A program made the translations under genes and the position numbers. Shown here one piece after another: positions 1 through 7,911 of a stretch of DNA of 17,936 nt; within the stretch, counting starts at the first letter, position 1; the number at the start of each line of letters is the position of its first letter. Where the stretch lies: assembly GCA_023423475.1 (NCBI GenBank), contig JAFAFN010000249.1, positions 1 through 17,936 of the forward strand. Direction: 5' to 3'. The stretch comes from Actinomycetes bacterium. GTDB taxonomy: Bacteria > Actinomycetota > Acidimicrobiia > Acidimicrobiales > Microtrichaceae. Below the pieces are notes generated by a model. It was given only the letters and a program-made list of their open reading frames with translations, was not told the origin of the DNA and ran no database searches.

Positions 1-118
1 CGTTGCCGTCGCCGGAGGCGTCGAAGAAGCCCCGGACGAGCACCTCGTAGAAGATCGAGGACCGGTACCACTCGTTGTCCGCGGTGAGGATGGAGCCGGT
101 CGTGGGAGGTTGGTTCAC
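1..118 (-). CDS. treS: Trehalose synthase (TreS), N-terminal fragment
   Basis: Only the first 39 codons are visible; the gene runs off the left edge. The translation contains NEWYRSSIFYEVLVRGFFD, the opening beta strand of the GH13 barrel as found in actinobacterial TreS. TreS interconverts trehalose and maltose in the cytoplasm, and the maltose feeds maltose-1-phosphate synthesis for GlgE, which lies upstream in the same direction. The GTG at 118 is chosen because a TAGCCT -10 box ends 7 bases before it and no Shine-Dalgarno sequence is present. Whether a maltokinase domain or gene follows cannot be seen. The sequence would also fit other GH13 enzymes, but the motif and the glgE context favour TreS. 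Confidence 0.88.
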   Translation of the reverse strand, partial: MNQPPTTGSILTADNEWYRSSIFYEVLVRGFFDASGDGN

Positions 119-125
119 GTTGCGC

Positions 126-131
126 AGGCTA
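126..131 (-). promoter_or_regulatory. Candidate -10 box of treS (leaderless)
   Basis: On the minus strand TAGCCT ends 7 bases before the GTG start of treS. This spacing places the expected transcription start at or next to the start codon. It suggests that treS can be transcribed independently of the upstream glgE operon. Confidence 0.5.
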
Positions 132-207
132 TCGGCGCGCGGCGACGGTGCCGTCCGCCTCGGCCGGCCCCTCACCGCACCCGCGGCGTTGCAGTGATCG
201 GTTCGTG

Positions 208-224
208 CCGCTGGTGTTCAGCGG
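208..224 (-). terminator. Possible hairpin at end of small membrane protein gene
   Basis: CCGCTG and CAGCGG form a perfect 6-base inverted repeat around a 5-base loop. The hairpin overlaps the stop codon of the membrane protein gene (TGA at 218-220). No T tract follows, so it may be a weak terminator or an mRNA-stabilising end between that gene and treS. Confidence 0.3.
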
Positions 225-592
225 GACATGCCCGACGTCGCGATCCAACCGCCGGCGGCCGCCGGCACGGCCAGCGAGAGCGTCGCCACGGTGCCCGAAG
301 GACCCAGCTCGGATCGCCAGGCGATGGCAGCGATCGCGTCCGAGGTGTCGGCGACGGCGCCCATGCGCACCCAGGACGGGTCGGGCTCCGGCGCGGAGAG
401 CGAGCGGAGCGCCCCGACGCCCAGGACCACGTCGCGGATGCCGAACGCACGGGCCAACCAGATCAGCGGACCTGGCCGGTCGGCCGAGGCGCGCGCCAGC
501 ACCGTGTTCGGGACGAACAGCATCAGCGCGCCGAAGAGCACACGGCCGGCGGCGATCGAGCGGGCGAGCTTCACGTGGTCCATGGCCGACAT
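218..592 (-). CDS. Small membrane protein between glgE and treS
   Basis: This 124-residue protein has about four hydrophobic stretches (roughly residues 14-32, 40-62, 75-92 and 100-118). A central RAFGIRDVVLGVG segment and a later ADTSDAIAA segment resemble small actinobacterial four-helix membrane proteins of the DUF4267 type; that match is from memory and tentative. It begins 10 bases after the glgE stop, so it is very likely co-transcribed with glgE, and treS follows 99 bases downstream. An in-frame ATG at 583 is an alternative start, and neither start has a strong ribosome binding site. Its position between two enzymes of one pathway hints at a role with trehalose or glucan at the membrane. 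The function is unknown. Confidence 0.75.
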   Translation of the reverse strand: MSAMDHVKLARSIAAGRVLFGALMLFVPNTVLARASADRPGPLIWLARAFGIRDVVLGVGALRSLSAPEPDPSWVRMGAVADTSDAIAAIAWRSELGPSGTVATLSLAVPAAAGGWIATSGMSR

Positions 593-602
593 GTTGCCCG
601 AC

Positions 603-2576
603 TCAGTCCGGGGTGACCGAGAAGACGTGCGCGACTCGGTCGCCGGGCGCGAAGCGCACGTAGTTGCCCGACGGACCCCAACGCCACCGCTCCCCCGTCA
701 GCTCGTCGAGCACCTCGAACGTCACGCCGTCGCCGAGTGCGAGCGCTGCGGCGTGGACGAACACGGTCGCCTCGCGCACCTCGTCGGGCACGAGGTTGAC
801 GACGATCAGCACCCGGTCGGTGCGACCGTCGACGGTGCGGCAGTGGCTGTAGGCGATCACGTCGTCGTGGTCGACGTGATGGAACCGCAGCGAGTCCATG
901 CGGGCGAACGCGGGATGCGCCCGACGGATCGTGTTCAACGACACGAACAGCGGCCACAGCGACGCCGGGTCGTCGTGGTCACGTGCCTTGAGCTCGTACT
1001 TCTCGGAGTACCGGTACTCCTCCTTGTCGGACACCGGGTCGTTCTCGCAGAGCTCGTAGCCGGAGTACACCCCCCAGCTCGGGGCGAGCGTCGCCGCGAG
1101 GATCGCCCGCTCGCGGAACACGTCCGGCGAACCGTCCCGGAGCTGGCCGGCGAGGATGTCCGGCGTGTTCGGCCACAGGTTCGGACGGAACCATCCCGCA
1201 GCGGGCGCGTACGCCAGCTCCTCGCCGTACTCGGTGAGCTCCCACTTGCTGTGGCGCCACGTGAAGTACGTGTACGACTGCGAGAAGCCGACCTCGGCCA
1301 GGCTGTGCATCATCGTCGGGTCGGTGAACGCCTCGGACAGGAACACGGTGTCGGGGTGGGCGTCCTGCACCTCTCGCAGGGTCCACTCCCAGAAGGCGAG
1401 CGGCTTGGTGTGGGGGTTGTCGACCCGGAACACCCGCACGCCGCGGTCGATCCAGAACTCGAGGATGTCCCGGCACGCCTCCCAGAGGGCGATCCGATCC
1501 GACTCGGACTCGGGCCAGAAGTCGATCGGGTAGATGTCCTGGTACTTCTTCGGCGGGTTCTCGGCGTAGCGGATCGAACCGTCGGGTCGGTGCGAGAACC
1601 ACTCGGGATGCTCGAGCACCCACGGGTGGTCCGGGCTGCACTGCAGCGCGTAGTCGAGGGCCACCTCGACCCCCAGCGAACGAGCACGTGCGACGAAGCG
1701 ACCGACGTCCTCGACGGTGCCGAGATCCGGGTGCACCGCGGTGTGTCCGCCCTCGGCCGCGCCGTTCGCCCTCGGGCTGCCCACGTCGTCGGGTCCGGCG
1801 ACGAGGGTGTTGTCGCGGCCCTTGCGGTGCGAGGTGCCGACCGGGTGGATCGGCGGCAGGTAGAGGACGTCGAACCCCGCCGCGGCGACGGCGTCGAGTC
1901 GGTCCCACGACGCGGCACCCTCGACGAACCCACCCTCGGAGCGGGGGAAGAACTCGTACCAGGCGCCGTGCGCCGCCAGCTCCCGGTCGACCCGCAGCGG
2001 GTGACGGGGCGACGACGTCGTGTCGTCAGGGTCGGGGATGCCGACGGTGAGTGCGGCGACGGCATCGTCGAGACCGGCGGTCAGTCGCACCTGGTCCGAA
2101 CAGCTGCTCGAACGGAGCTGCTCCGCCGCGTCGCGCAGTCGCGGTCGTGAGCCCTTCGGGACCTCGGGCACGAGACGGTCGATGAGGGCTGCCCCCTGGA
2201 GGAACTCGACCTCGAGGTCCTCCTCGGCCGCCGCCCGGATCCGGAGGTCCCTGCGCCACGTCGCGAACCGGTCCTGCCAGGCCTGCACCTCGAACTCGTA
2301 CCGACCGGGCTCGGACGGCGCGAACCCACCCGTGGCCCGTCCATGGCCGTCGACGTCGAGCACCGCACTCTGCCAGCGCCGGCTCGGAGCGGACGGATCG
2401 ACGCGACGCCACCTCACACGGGCGGCGAGCAGGTCATGACCGTCGCGCACCAGCCACGCGCCGACCTCGACCTCGTCGCCGGCCACCGACTTCGGTGCCC
2501 GGCCCGTCGGGGTGCACGGCGTCACCTCACGGATCAGGGTCCGGTAGGTGCCACCAGGTGTCGGGTTCGGGCTCAT
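603..2576 (-). CDS. glgE: Alpha-1,4-glucan:maltose-1-phosphate maltosyltransferase (GlgE)
   Basis: GlgE, a GH13_3 enzyme, transfers maltosyl units from maltose-1-phosphate to the non-reducing end of alpha-1,4-glucan and releases phosphate. The predicted protein has 657 residues, a normal length. Residues 1 to about 180 form the N-terminal beta-sandwich and helical domains. The catalytic barrel follows, with FRVDNPHTKP (nucleophile D386), FLSEAFTDP (acid/base E415) and NTPDIL (D473). The D-to-E spacing of 29 matches the Streptomyces enzyme as I recall it. The C-terminal domain ends GNYVRFAPGDRVAHVFSV. An upstream in-frame ATG at 2639 lies inside the preceding gene. The start at 2576 is preferred because its ATG overlaps that gene's TGA by 4 bases (ATGA), which implies translational coupling. 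The enzyme is cytoplasmic. Confidence 0.96.
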   Translation of the reverse strand: MSPNPTPGGTYRTLIREVTPCTPTGRAPKSVAGDEVEVGAWLVRDGHDLLAARVRWRRVDPSAPSRRWQSAVLDVDGHGRATGGFAPSEPGRYEFEVQAWQDRFATWRRDLRIRAAAEEDLEVEFLQGAALIDRLVPEVPKGSRPRLRDAAEQLRSSSCSDQVRLTAGLDDAVAALTVGIPDPDDTTSSPRHPLRVDRELAAHGAWYEFFPRSEGGFVEGAASWDRLDAVAAAGFDVLYLPPIHPVGTSHRKGRDNTLVAGPDDVGSPRANGAAEGGHTAVHPDLGTVEDVGRFVARARSLGVEVALDYALQCSPDHPWVLEHPEWFSHRPDGSIRYAENPPKKYQDIYPIDFWPESESDRIALWEACRDILEFWIDRGVRVFRVDNPHTKPLAFWEWTLREVQDAHPDTVFLSEAFTDPTMMHSLAEVGFSQSYTYFTWRHSKWELTEYGEELAYAPAAGWFRPNLWPNTPDILAGQLRDGSPDVFRERAILAATLAPSWGVYSGYELCENDPVSDKEEYRYSEKYELKARDHDDPASLWPLFVSLNTIRRAHPAFARMDSLRFHHVDHDDVIAYSHCRTVDGRTDRVLIVVNLVPDEVREATVFVHAAALALGDGVTFEVLDELTGERWRWGPSGNYVRFAPGDRVAHVFSVTPD

Positions 2577-4252
2577 CGCCGTCTGACCGCCAATCTGAAC
2601 TCGCCCGTCGCGACGGGCAGCTCGGTCGTCGAGATCCACATGCCGGTGAGCGACACGACCCGGAGCCCCAGCACCGACGGCGTGGCGAGCACCAGGAACG
2701 TCCGGTCGATGCCCGCCTCGGGATCGACGATCGTCATCTGCCCCGCAGCGAACTCGGCGCCCTCCTGCACCTGCAGCTCGAGCGAGAGGGTCCGTTCGCC
2801 GTCGACCAGCTCGAGTGACAGCAGGTCGGAGGACTCCGACAGCTCGGTCAGCTCACCGGCCAGCTCGCCGTCGATCGGGAACGAGCCCTGGTACTCGATC
2901 GGTCCGGCCATGAGCAGGTCGACCTGCAGATCCTGGATCAGCGGTCGGCGGACCGGCGCGACGGTCGTGGCGACCGGGCCGAGGATCTCGCGCCGCTGGT
3001 CGAGCTCGAGGAACGTCACCTGTCCGTCGCAGCGCACGGGACCCGAGGTGGCACGGCAGTCCGAGAAGGCCACGAAACGACCGTCGGTGGTCCAACCCAG
3101 CGCCCCCATCGAGTGGTCCGCAGTGCCGGGACGCGCCGTCGGGGTGACGTCGACGGGCGCGCCGCCGGTCGACGAGATCACCTTGAGACGCTCGCAGTCC
3201 TCGCCCGCGCCGTAGACGATCCGAGTCGCGTCGGGTGAGACCGACGGATTGCAGATCCGCTCCTCGGACACCAGCACCGAGCGCGAGAGGTTGTCGGCCT
3301 GGATGCGCACCAGCTCCTGGCCGGTCTTGTCCACGCCCACCGCCACCACGAAGGCACCGTCAGGAGAGATCGTGGGGTCGTCCGCGGACAGGATGGTCGG
3401 CGACTCGTCCGAGGAGCCGAACGTGGCGAGCATCAGGGTGTACGGCTCGAGGGTGTCGGGCGCGACGGACTCGAGCACCATCAGGTCGTCGGTCTGCGAC
3501 GCCGAGATGCCGACCATCGACCTCGTGGACGGGTCACCGATGGTCGGACCGGCCTCGCCGGTGCGTTCGACGACGCGTACCACGTTGCCCAGCACTCCCT
3601 CAGGCAGCGGGACCCGGTACACACGTGTCGGGTCCGACAACGGCGGCGGCTCCTCGGGGCGGGGCTGGACCATCGCCTCGGTGCCGACCGCCAGGTAGGC
3701 GAGGCCTCCACCCGTCGCATCCCAGACCAGGCTCGGGCCACCGCCGATCGCGCCGAGTGCGACGTCGGTGGCGAGCACGGTCGGGTCGCCGCCGACGACG
3801 GGCACGGTGACGAGCGCGCCGTCGTTACGGGCATAGGCGACCAGGTCGCCGGTCGGGGCGAGTGCCACCGCCCCGAGTCCCGAGTCGGCCACGGCCGCGT
3901 CACGGGCGATCTCGACGGGTGCCTCGGCGCCCTCGCCGACCATGACGGCCCCGTTCGCGGCGACGTAGGCGACGGGCCCTTCGGGCGGCAGCATCTCGCC
4001 CGGGGTCACGGTCGTCGGCACCGTCGACGTCGTGGTGGTGGTGCCGTCGCCGTCGCTCGACGCATCGTCGTAGCGGTCCCGGGCGGTGGGGACCACCACG
4101 AGTGCGACCACGGCGATCACGAGCGCCACGGTGACCCCGGCCAGCGCGAGCAGCCAGGGCGGCACGCGGTCGGCGTCGCCGTCCCCGCCGGAGGGGTCCC
4201 CGCCCGAGAAGTCGCGGCCACCGCCGTCGTTGTTGGGGTCCCGCTGCGACAT
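2573..4252 (-). CDS. Membrane-anchored beta-propeller-like protein upstream of glgE
   Basis: The 559-residue protein starts with a Gly/Asp-rich cytoplasmic tail (1-30), followed by one transmembrane helix (about 33-54) and a Thr-rich linker (about 71-83). A long, presumably extracytoplasmic, beta-rich region follows (about 90-430). Repeats such as APTGDLVAYAR, SPDGAFVVAV, SPDATRIVYG and TTDGRFVAFS are typical of WD40/TolB-like (PD40) propeller blades. The last 120 or so residues form a separate beta-rich domain of unknown type. No catalytic motif is visible. The gene is first in the operon and overlaps glgE by 4 bases, so the two are probably made together. It could be a glucan- or envelope-sensing scaffold, but this is inference from position only. 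A TAACGT box lies 9 bases before the ATG. Confidence 0.85.
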   Translation of the reverse strand: MSQRDPNNDGGGRDFSGGDPSGGDGDADRVPPWLLALAGVTVALVIAVVALVVVPTARDRYDDASSDGDGTTTTTSTVPTTVTPGEMLPPEGPVAYVAANGAVMVGEGAEAPVEIARDAAVADSGLGAVALAPTGDLVAYARNDGALVTVPVVGGDPTVLATDVALGAIGGGPSLVWDATGGGLAYLAVGTEAMVQPRPEEPPPLSDPTRVYRVPLPEGVLGNVVRVVERTGEAGPTIGDPSTRSMVGISASQTDDLMVLESVAPDTLEPYTLMLATFGSSDESPTILSADDPTISPDGAFVVAVGVDKTGQELVRIQADNLSRSVLVSEERICNPSVSPDATRIVYGAGEDCERLKVISSTGGAPVDVTPTARPGTADHSMGALGWTTDGRFVAFSDCRATSGPVRCDGQVTFLELDQRREILGPVATTVAPVRRPLIQDLQVDLLMAGPIEYQGSFPIDGELAGELTELSESSDLLSLELVDGERTLSLELQVQEGAEFAAGQMTIVDPEAGIDRTFLVLATPSVLGLRVVSLTGMWISTTELPVATGEFRLAVRRR

Positions 4253-4261
4253 GTGGCTGCC

Positions 4262-4267
4262 ACGTTA
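4262..4267 (-). promoter_or_regulatory. Candidate -10 box of the propeller-glgE operon
   Basis: On the minus strand TAACGT ends 9 bases before the ATG at 4252. The GTTCAC direct repeat at 4273-4289 lies immediately upstream, over the expected -35 position. Confidence 0.45.
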
Positions 4268-4272
4268 CCGTC

Positions 4273-4289
4273 GTGAACAGCCTGTGAAC
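4273..4289 (-). promoter_or_regulatory. GTTCAC direct repeat, PHO-box-like operator
   Basis: Read on the minus strand, two GTTCAC copies begin 11 bases apart (GTTCACAGGCT followed by GTTCACGACGG). This has the form of the 11-base direct repeat units bound by PhoP in Streptomyces. The pair covers the expected -35 region of the propeller-glgE promoter and lies 38 bases upstream of the glgP -10 box. Other OmpR-type regulators use similar direct repeats, so the factor is not certain. Confidence 0.4.
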
Positions 4290-4327
4290 GTGCCCGCTCC
4301 CCCGGTCCGATCGAGCGAGTACGGCAG

Positions 4328-4333
4328 TACCCT
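4328..4333 (+). promoter_or_regulatory. Candidate -10 box of glgP (leaderless)
   Basis: TACCCT ends 8 bases before the glgP ATG. No Shine-Dalgarno sequence precedes the start, which fits a leaderless or nearly leaderless mRNA. Confidence 0.5.
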
Positions 4334-4341
4334 CGAACCCG

Positions 4342-6909
4342 ATGAAGGCACTCCGCAGCTTCACCGTCCGCCCGCACCTCCCCGAGTCGCTCCGGTCGCT
4401 CGACCACCTCGCGAGCAACCTCCGCTGGTCATGGGACCGCCCCACACGCGAGCTCTTCGCGTCGATCGACCCCAGGGCATGGGACGAGGGCAACCACGAT
4501 CCTCGGGCCGTGCTCGCCCAGGCCGATCCTGCCCGTCTGGCAGAGCTCGAGCGCGACCCCGCGTTCCTCGAGCGGCTCGCGGCGGTCTCGACCTCGCTCG
4601 ACGCCTACCTGGACCTGCCACGCTGGTTCCAGCAGCTGCCGGCGGCGTCGGACGAGCCGATGGACGGCGTCGTCGCCTACTTCTCGCCGGAGTTCGGCAT
4701 CTCCGAAGCGGTGCCCCAGTACTCGGGCGGCCTCGGGGTGCTCGCGGGCGACCACCTCAAGTCCGCGTCCGACCTCGGCGTGCCCCTCGCGGCCATCGGC
4801 CTGTTCTACCGCCACGGCTACTTCCGCCAGTCCCTCACCGTGGACGGCTGGCAGCAGGAGCGCTTCCCGGACCTCGACCCCCACGCCATGGCCCTCGAGC
4901 TCTGCGACGACGTGCGCATCTCGCTCGACCTCGGCGGCGAGACACTCGTCGCCCAGGTGTGGAAGGCCACCGTCGGTCGCACGCCCCTCTACCTGCTCGA
5001 CGCGGACATCCCGGAGAACCCTCGCTCGCTGCAGCTCGTCACCGACCGCCTCTACGGCGGCGACGTCGAGCACCGCCTCCGCCAGGAGATCCTGCTCGGC
5101 ATCGGCGGTGTCCGGGCCCTCGATGCGCTCGAGATCCCCGTGCAGGTGTTCCACACCAACGAGGGCCACGCCGGTTTCCTCGGGCTCGAGCGCATCCGCC
5201 AGTGCATGGAGTCCGACGGGCTGTCGTTCGCCGAGGCGCTCGAGGCCGTGCGCTCGGGTGCCGTGTTCACCACCCACACGCCCGTGCCCGCCGGCATCGA
5301 CCGGTTCCCACGGGAGCTGATCGAGCGATACTTCGGTGGCTGGGCCGCCGCCTGCGGTGTCTCGATCGATCAGCTCATGGAGCTCGGACACCGACCCGAC
5401 GAGGACGGCGACGAGCCGTTCAACATGGCGGTCATGGGCATGCGCCTCGCCGAGCGTCGCAACGGCGTCTCGGCGCTGCACGGCGAGGTCAGCCGCGAGA
5501 TGTTCGCCGGCCTGTGGCCCGGAGTGCCCGAGGACGAGGTGCCGGTCGGCTCGATCACCAACGGCGTGCACGGCGCGACCTGGGTCTCGGGCGAGATCGA
5601 CCAGATGCTCTCGATGTCGGTCGGCGACGACTGGCAGCTCGCCGGTCCCGATGCCTGGCAGGCGGTGATGGGCGTGGACGACGACCAGCTCTGGCAGGCC
5701 CACTCCGCGTCGAAGGTCCGGATGGTCGAGCACGTCCGTGAGCGACTGCGCGACCACGGCCTGGCGCAAGGCCGCTCGTCGTCCGAGCTCGAGTGGGTCG
5801 ACAGCGCGCTCGACCCCACGGCACTCACGATCTGCTTCGCCCGCCGTATGGCGACCTACAAGCGCGCGGCATTGCTCCTGAGCCAGCCAGATCGCCTGCG
5901 GGCCCTGCTGCTCGACGACGAACGGCCGATCCAGTTCGTCTTCGCCGGCAAGGCCCACCCCGCCGACGACCAGGGCAAGGAGCTCATCCGGCAGATCGTC
6001 GCCTTCTCCCACGACCCGGAGATCCGCGGGCGCTTCATGTTCGTCGAGGACTACGACATGGCCCTCGCCCGCTCCCTCGTCCAGGGCGCGGATGTCTGGC
6101 TCAACACGCCGGTGCGTCCGATGGAGGCATCCGGCACCAGTGGCATGAAGGCCGTCATGAACGGTGCGCTGCACTGCTCGGTGCTCGACGGCTGGTGGGC
6201 GGAGTGCTTCGAGCCAGGTGACCCGGACCTGGGCACCGAGCCCAACGGCTGGGCCATCTCGTCCGCGGAGTCCGTCGAGGACGACGCCCGCCGCATCGAG
6301 ATCGAGGCCAACAGCCTCTTCGAGCTGCTCGAGACCCAGATCGTCCCGCTCTACCACGACGGCACCGGTTCGGCGTCGCCCCACGGGTGGGTCGCCCGGG
6401 TGAAGGAGAACCTGCGCACGCTCGGCCCCTTCGTCAGCGCCCACCGGATGGTGCGCGACTACGTCGAGGACCTCTACCTGCCCGCCGCCCGTCGTGCCAC
6501 GCAGATGGTGTCCGACGACTTCCGCGGCGCCCGCGAGCTCGCCGCCTACCGCTCGCGCATCACCGAGGGCTGGCACGGCGTGCACATCGACGGCATCGAG
6601 GTCGACGAGTCGATCGCGGACCTCGGCACCGAGCGCCGGGTCGAGGTCACCGTCGCACTCGGGCAGCTCGACCCGAACGACGTCGAGGTGCAGATCGTGA
6701 CCGGACACGTCGGGCAGTCCGGCGAGCTCGAGTCGCCCACGTGCACCCCGATGCAGGACGACGGCAAGGTCGACGACCTGCACCACCGGTTCGTCGCGAC
6801 CGCACCGCTGACCACCGCGGGCCGCATGGGCGTGACCGCACGGGTCGTCCCACGCCACGAGCTCGTCGACTCCCCCCTCGAGTTCGGTCTGGTCGCCTGG
6901 GCGGGCTGA
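4342..6909 (+). CDS. glgP: Alpha-glucan phosphorylase (GlgP)
   Basis: The 855-residue GT35 enzyme cleaves alpha-1,4-glucan with inorganic phosphate to give glucose-1-phosphate, using pyridoxal phosphate. Residues about 10-100 (LPESLRSLDHLASNLRWSWD onward) match the DUF3417 domain that opens the short actinobacterial/archaeal-type phosphorylases. FSPEFGISE and YSGGLGVLAGDHLKSASDLG follow, then HTNEGHAGF and TTHTPVPAGIDRF. RMATYKRAALL and EASGTSGMKAVMNG come later; the lysine in the latter (K603) is the expected PLP-binding residue. About 150 C-terminal residues complete the protein. It diverges from the glgE operon across 89 bases, so glucan breakdown and synthesis share a control region. The ATG at 4342 is supported by the N-terminal homology and the TACCCT box. 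Confidence 0.95.
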   Translation: MKALRSFTVRPHLPESLRSLDHLASNLRWSWDRPTRELFASIDPRAWDEGNHDPRAVLAQADPARLAELERDPAFLERLAAVSTSLDAYLDLPRWFQQLPAASDEPMDGVVAYFSPEFGISEAVPQYSGGLGVLAGDHLKSASDLGVPLAAIGLFYRHGYFRQSLTVDGWQQERFPDLDPHAMALELCDDVRISLDLGGETLVAQVWKATVGRTPLYLLDADIPENPRSLQLVTDRLYGGDVEHRLRQEILLGIGGVRALDALEIPVQVFHTNEGHAGFLGLERIRQCMESDGLSFAEALEAVRSGAVFTTHTPVPAGIDRFPRELIERYFGGWAAACGVSIDQLMELGHRPDEDGDEPFNMAVMGMRLAERRNGVSALHGEVSREMFAGLWPGVPEDEVPVGSITNGVHGATWVSGEIDQMLSMSVGDDWQLAGPDAWQAVMGVDDDQLWQAHSASKVRMVEHVRERLRDHGLAQGRSSSELEWVDSALDPTALTICFARRMATYKRAALLLSQPDRLRALLLDDERPIQFVFAGKAHPADDQGKELIRQIVAFSHDPEIRGRFMFVEDYDMALARSLVQGADVWLNTPVRPMEASGTSGMKAVMNGALHCSVLDGWWAECFEPGDPDLGTEPNGWAISSAESVEDDARRIEIEANSLFELLETQIVPLYHDGTGSASPHGWVARVKENLRTLGPFVSAHRMVRDYVEDLYLPAARRATQMVSDDFRGARELAAYRSRITEGWHGVHIDGIEVDESIADLGTERRVEVTVALGQLDPNDVEVQIVTGHVGQSGELESPTCTPMQDDGKVDDLHHRFVATAPLTTAGRMGVTARVVPRHELVDSPLEFGLVAWAG

Positions 6910-6944
6910 CCCGCCGCACCTCGACGCGCGGCTAGGAAGTCGGC

Positions 6945-7883
6945 ATGGCCCATGACCGTCGTTTCCGCTTCGCCGTCCAGCTGACCCGCCCGCTGCCGGA
7001 TCTCACCTGGTCCGAGACCGCTCGTCACATCGAGTCGCTCGGCTACTCCGCGCTCTTCGTCCCGGACCACTTCGGCGACCAGCTCGCACCGATCGTCGCG
7101 CTGAGCACCGCGGCCGAGGCGACCTCGACGCTCAAGGTCGGCGCACTCGTCTTCGACAACGACTACCGGCACCCGGTGACGCTCGCGACCGAGATGGCGA
7201 CGCTCGACCTGCTCACCTCGGGACGTGTCGAGCTCGGCCTCGGCGCCGGCTGGATGGCCAGCGACTACGAGCAGTCCGGTATGACCTACGACGCCCCGAA
7301 GGTGCGCGTCGACCGCTTCGAGGAGGCCATCCACGTCGTGAAGGGCATCTTCGCCGACGGGCCGTTCTCGTACGAGGGCGAGCACTACACGATCACCGGA
7401 CTGGACGGTCAGCCCTCGCCCGCCACCGTGGGCGGTCCGCCGCTGCTCATCGGCGGCGGCGGCAAGCGGGTGCTGTCGATCGCCGCACGCCACGCCGACA
7501 TCGTCGGGGTGAACCCCAACCTCAAGGCCGGCGTGATCGGCCCCGACGCGGTGCTCGACGCGCTCGCTCCCGCGGTCGACCAGAAGGTGCAGTGGGTCCG
7601 CGACGCGGCGGCCGAGCGCTTCGACGACCTCGAGCTGAACGTCCTGAGCTTCATCCAGGACCTCACCGACGACTCGGCCGGCGCCGCGTCGGTCATCGCC
7701 GAGATGTTCGGCGTCACCGCGGACGAGGTGCTCGACGTGCCGGCGGTCGTCATCGGCTCGCTGCCCGAGCTCACCGAACGCCTCCAGGCACGCCGCGAGC
7801 GCTGGGGATTCTCGTACTACGTGTTCCAGGCCGACGCCGTCGACAAGATGGCGCCGCTCGTCGCCGAGCTCACCGGGCGCTGA
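6945..7883 (+). CDS. Luciferase-like (LLM) F420-dependent oxidoreductase
   Basis: The 312-residue protein is a TIM-barrel flavin/F420-dependent oxidoreductase of the luciferase-like monooxygenase superfamily. Visible family features are the opening FRFAVQLTRPLPDLTWSETA, the ESLGYSALFVPDHF segment, LTSGRVELGLGAGWMASDYEQSG and GGPPLLIGGGGKRVLSIAARHADIVG. The overall pattern resembles the MSMEG_2516 subgroup (TIGR03621), from memory. The substrate cannot be told from sequence. It starts 35 bases after glgP and has a clear AGGAAG ribosome binding site 5 bases before the ATG. It is therefore probably translated from the glgP transcript by the leadered route. No obvious link to glucan metabolism is visible. 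It faces the enoyl-CoA hydratase gene convergently. Confidence 0.88.
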   Translation: MAHDRRFRFAVQLTRPLPDLTWSETARHIESLGYSALFVPDHFGDQLAPIVALSTAAEATSTLKVGALVFDNDYRHPVTLATEMATLDLLTSGRVELGLGAGWMASDYEQSGMTYDAPKVRVDRFEEAIHVVKGIFADGPFSYEGEHYTITGLDGQPSPATVGGPPLLIGGGGKRVLSIAARHADIVGVNPNLKAGVIGPDAVLDALAPAVDQKVQWVRDAAAERFDDLELNVLSFIQDLTDDSAGAASVIAEMFGVTADEVLDVPAVVIGSLPELTERLQARRERWGFSYYVFQADAVDKMAPLVAELTGR

Positions 7884-7911
7884 ACGGCGAGCGCCGGGTC
7901 GGGCGGACGAC

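Noticed and set aside
228..2150. Long plus-strand open frame of 640 codons opposite glgE
   Set aside because: It is an antisense shadow of glgE caused by high GC. Its translation is Arg/Val/Glu-rich with no domain, and glgE has full catalytic motifs.
2577..2639. N-terminal extension of GlgE by 21 residues
   Set aside because: It would lie fully inside the propeller gene, is not GlgE-like, and the ATGA overlap at 2576 gives a better start.
4429..6858. Long minus-strand open frame of 809 codons opposite glgP
   Set aside because: Same cause: it mirrors glgP codons, shows no recognisable domain and lacks an initiation site.
7885..7896. CGGCG-AG-CGCCG inverted repeat as terminator between the oxidoreductase and hydratase genes
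   Set aside because: The 2-base loop cannot form and the remaining 4-base stem is too weak to claim.
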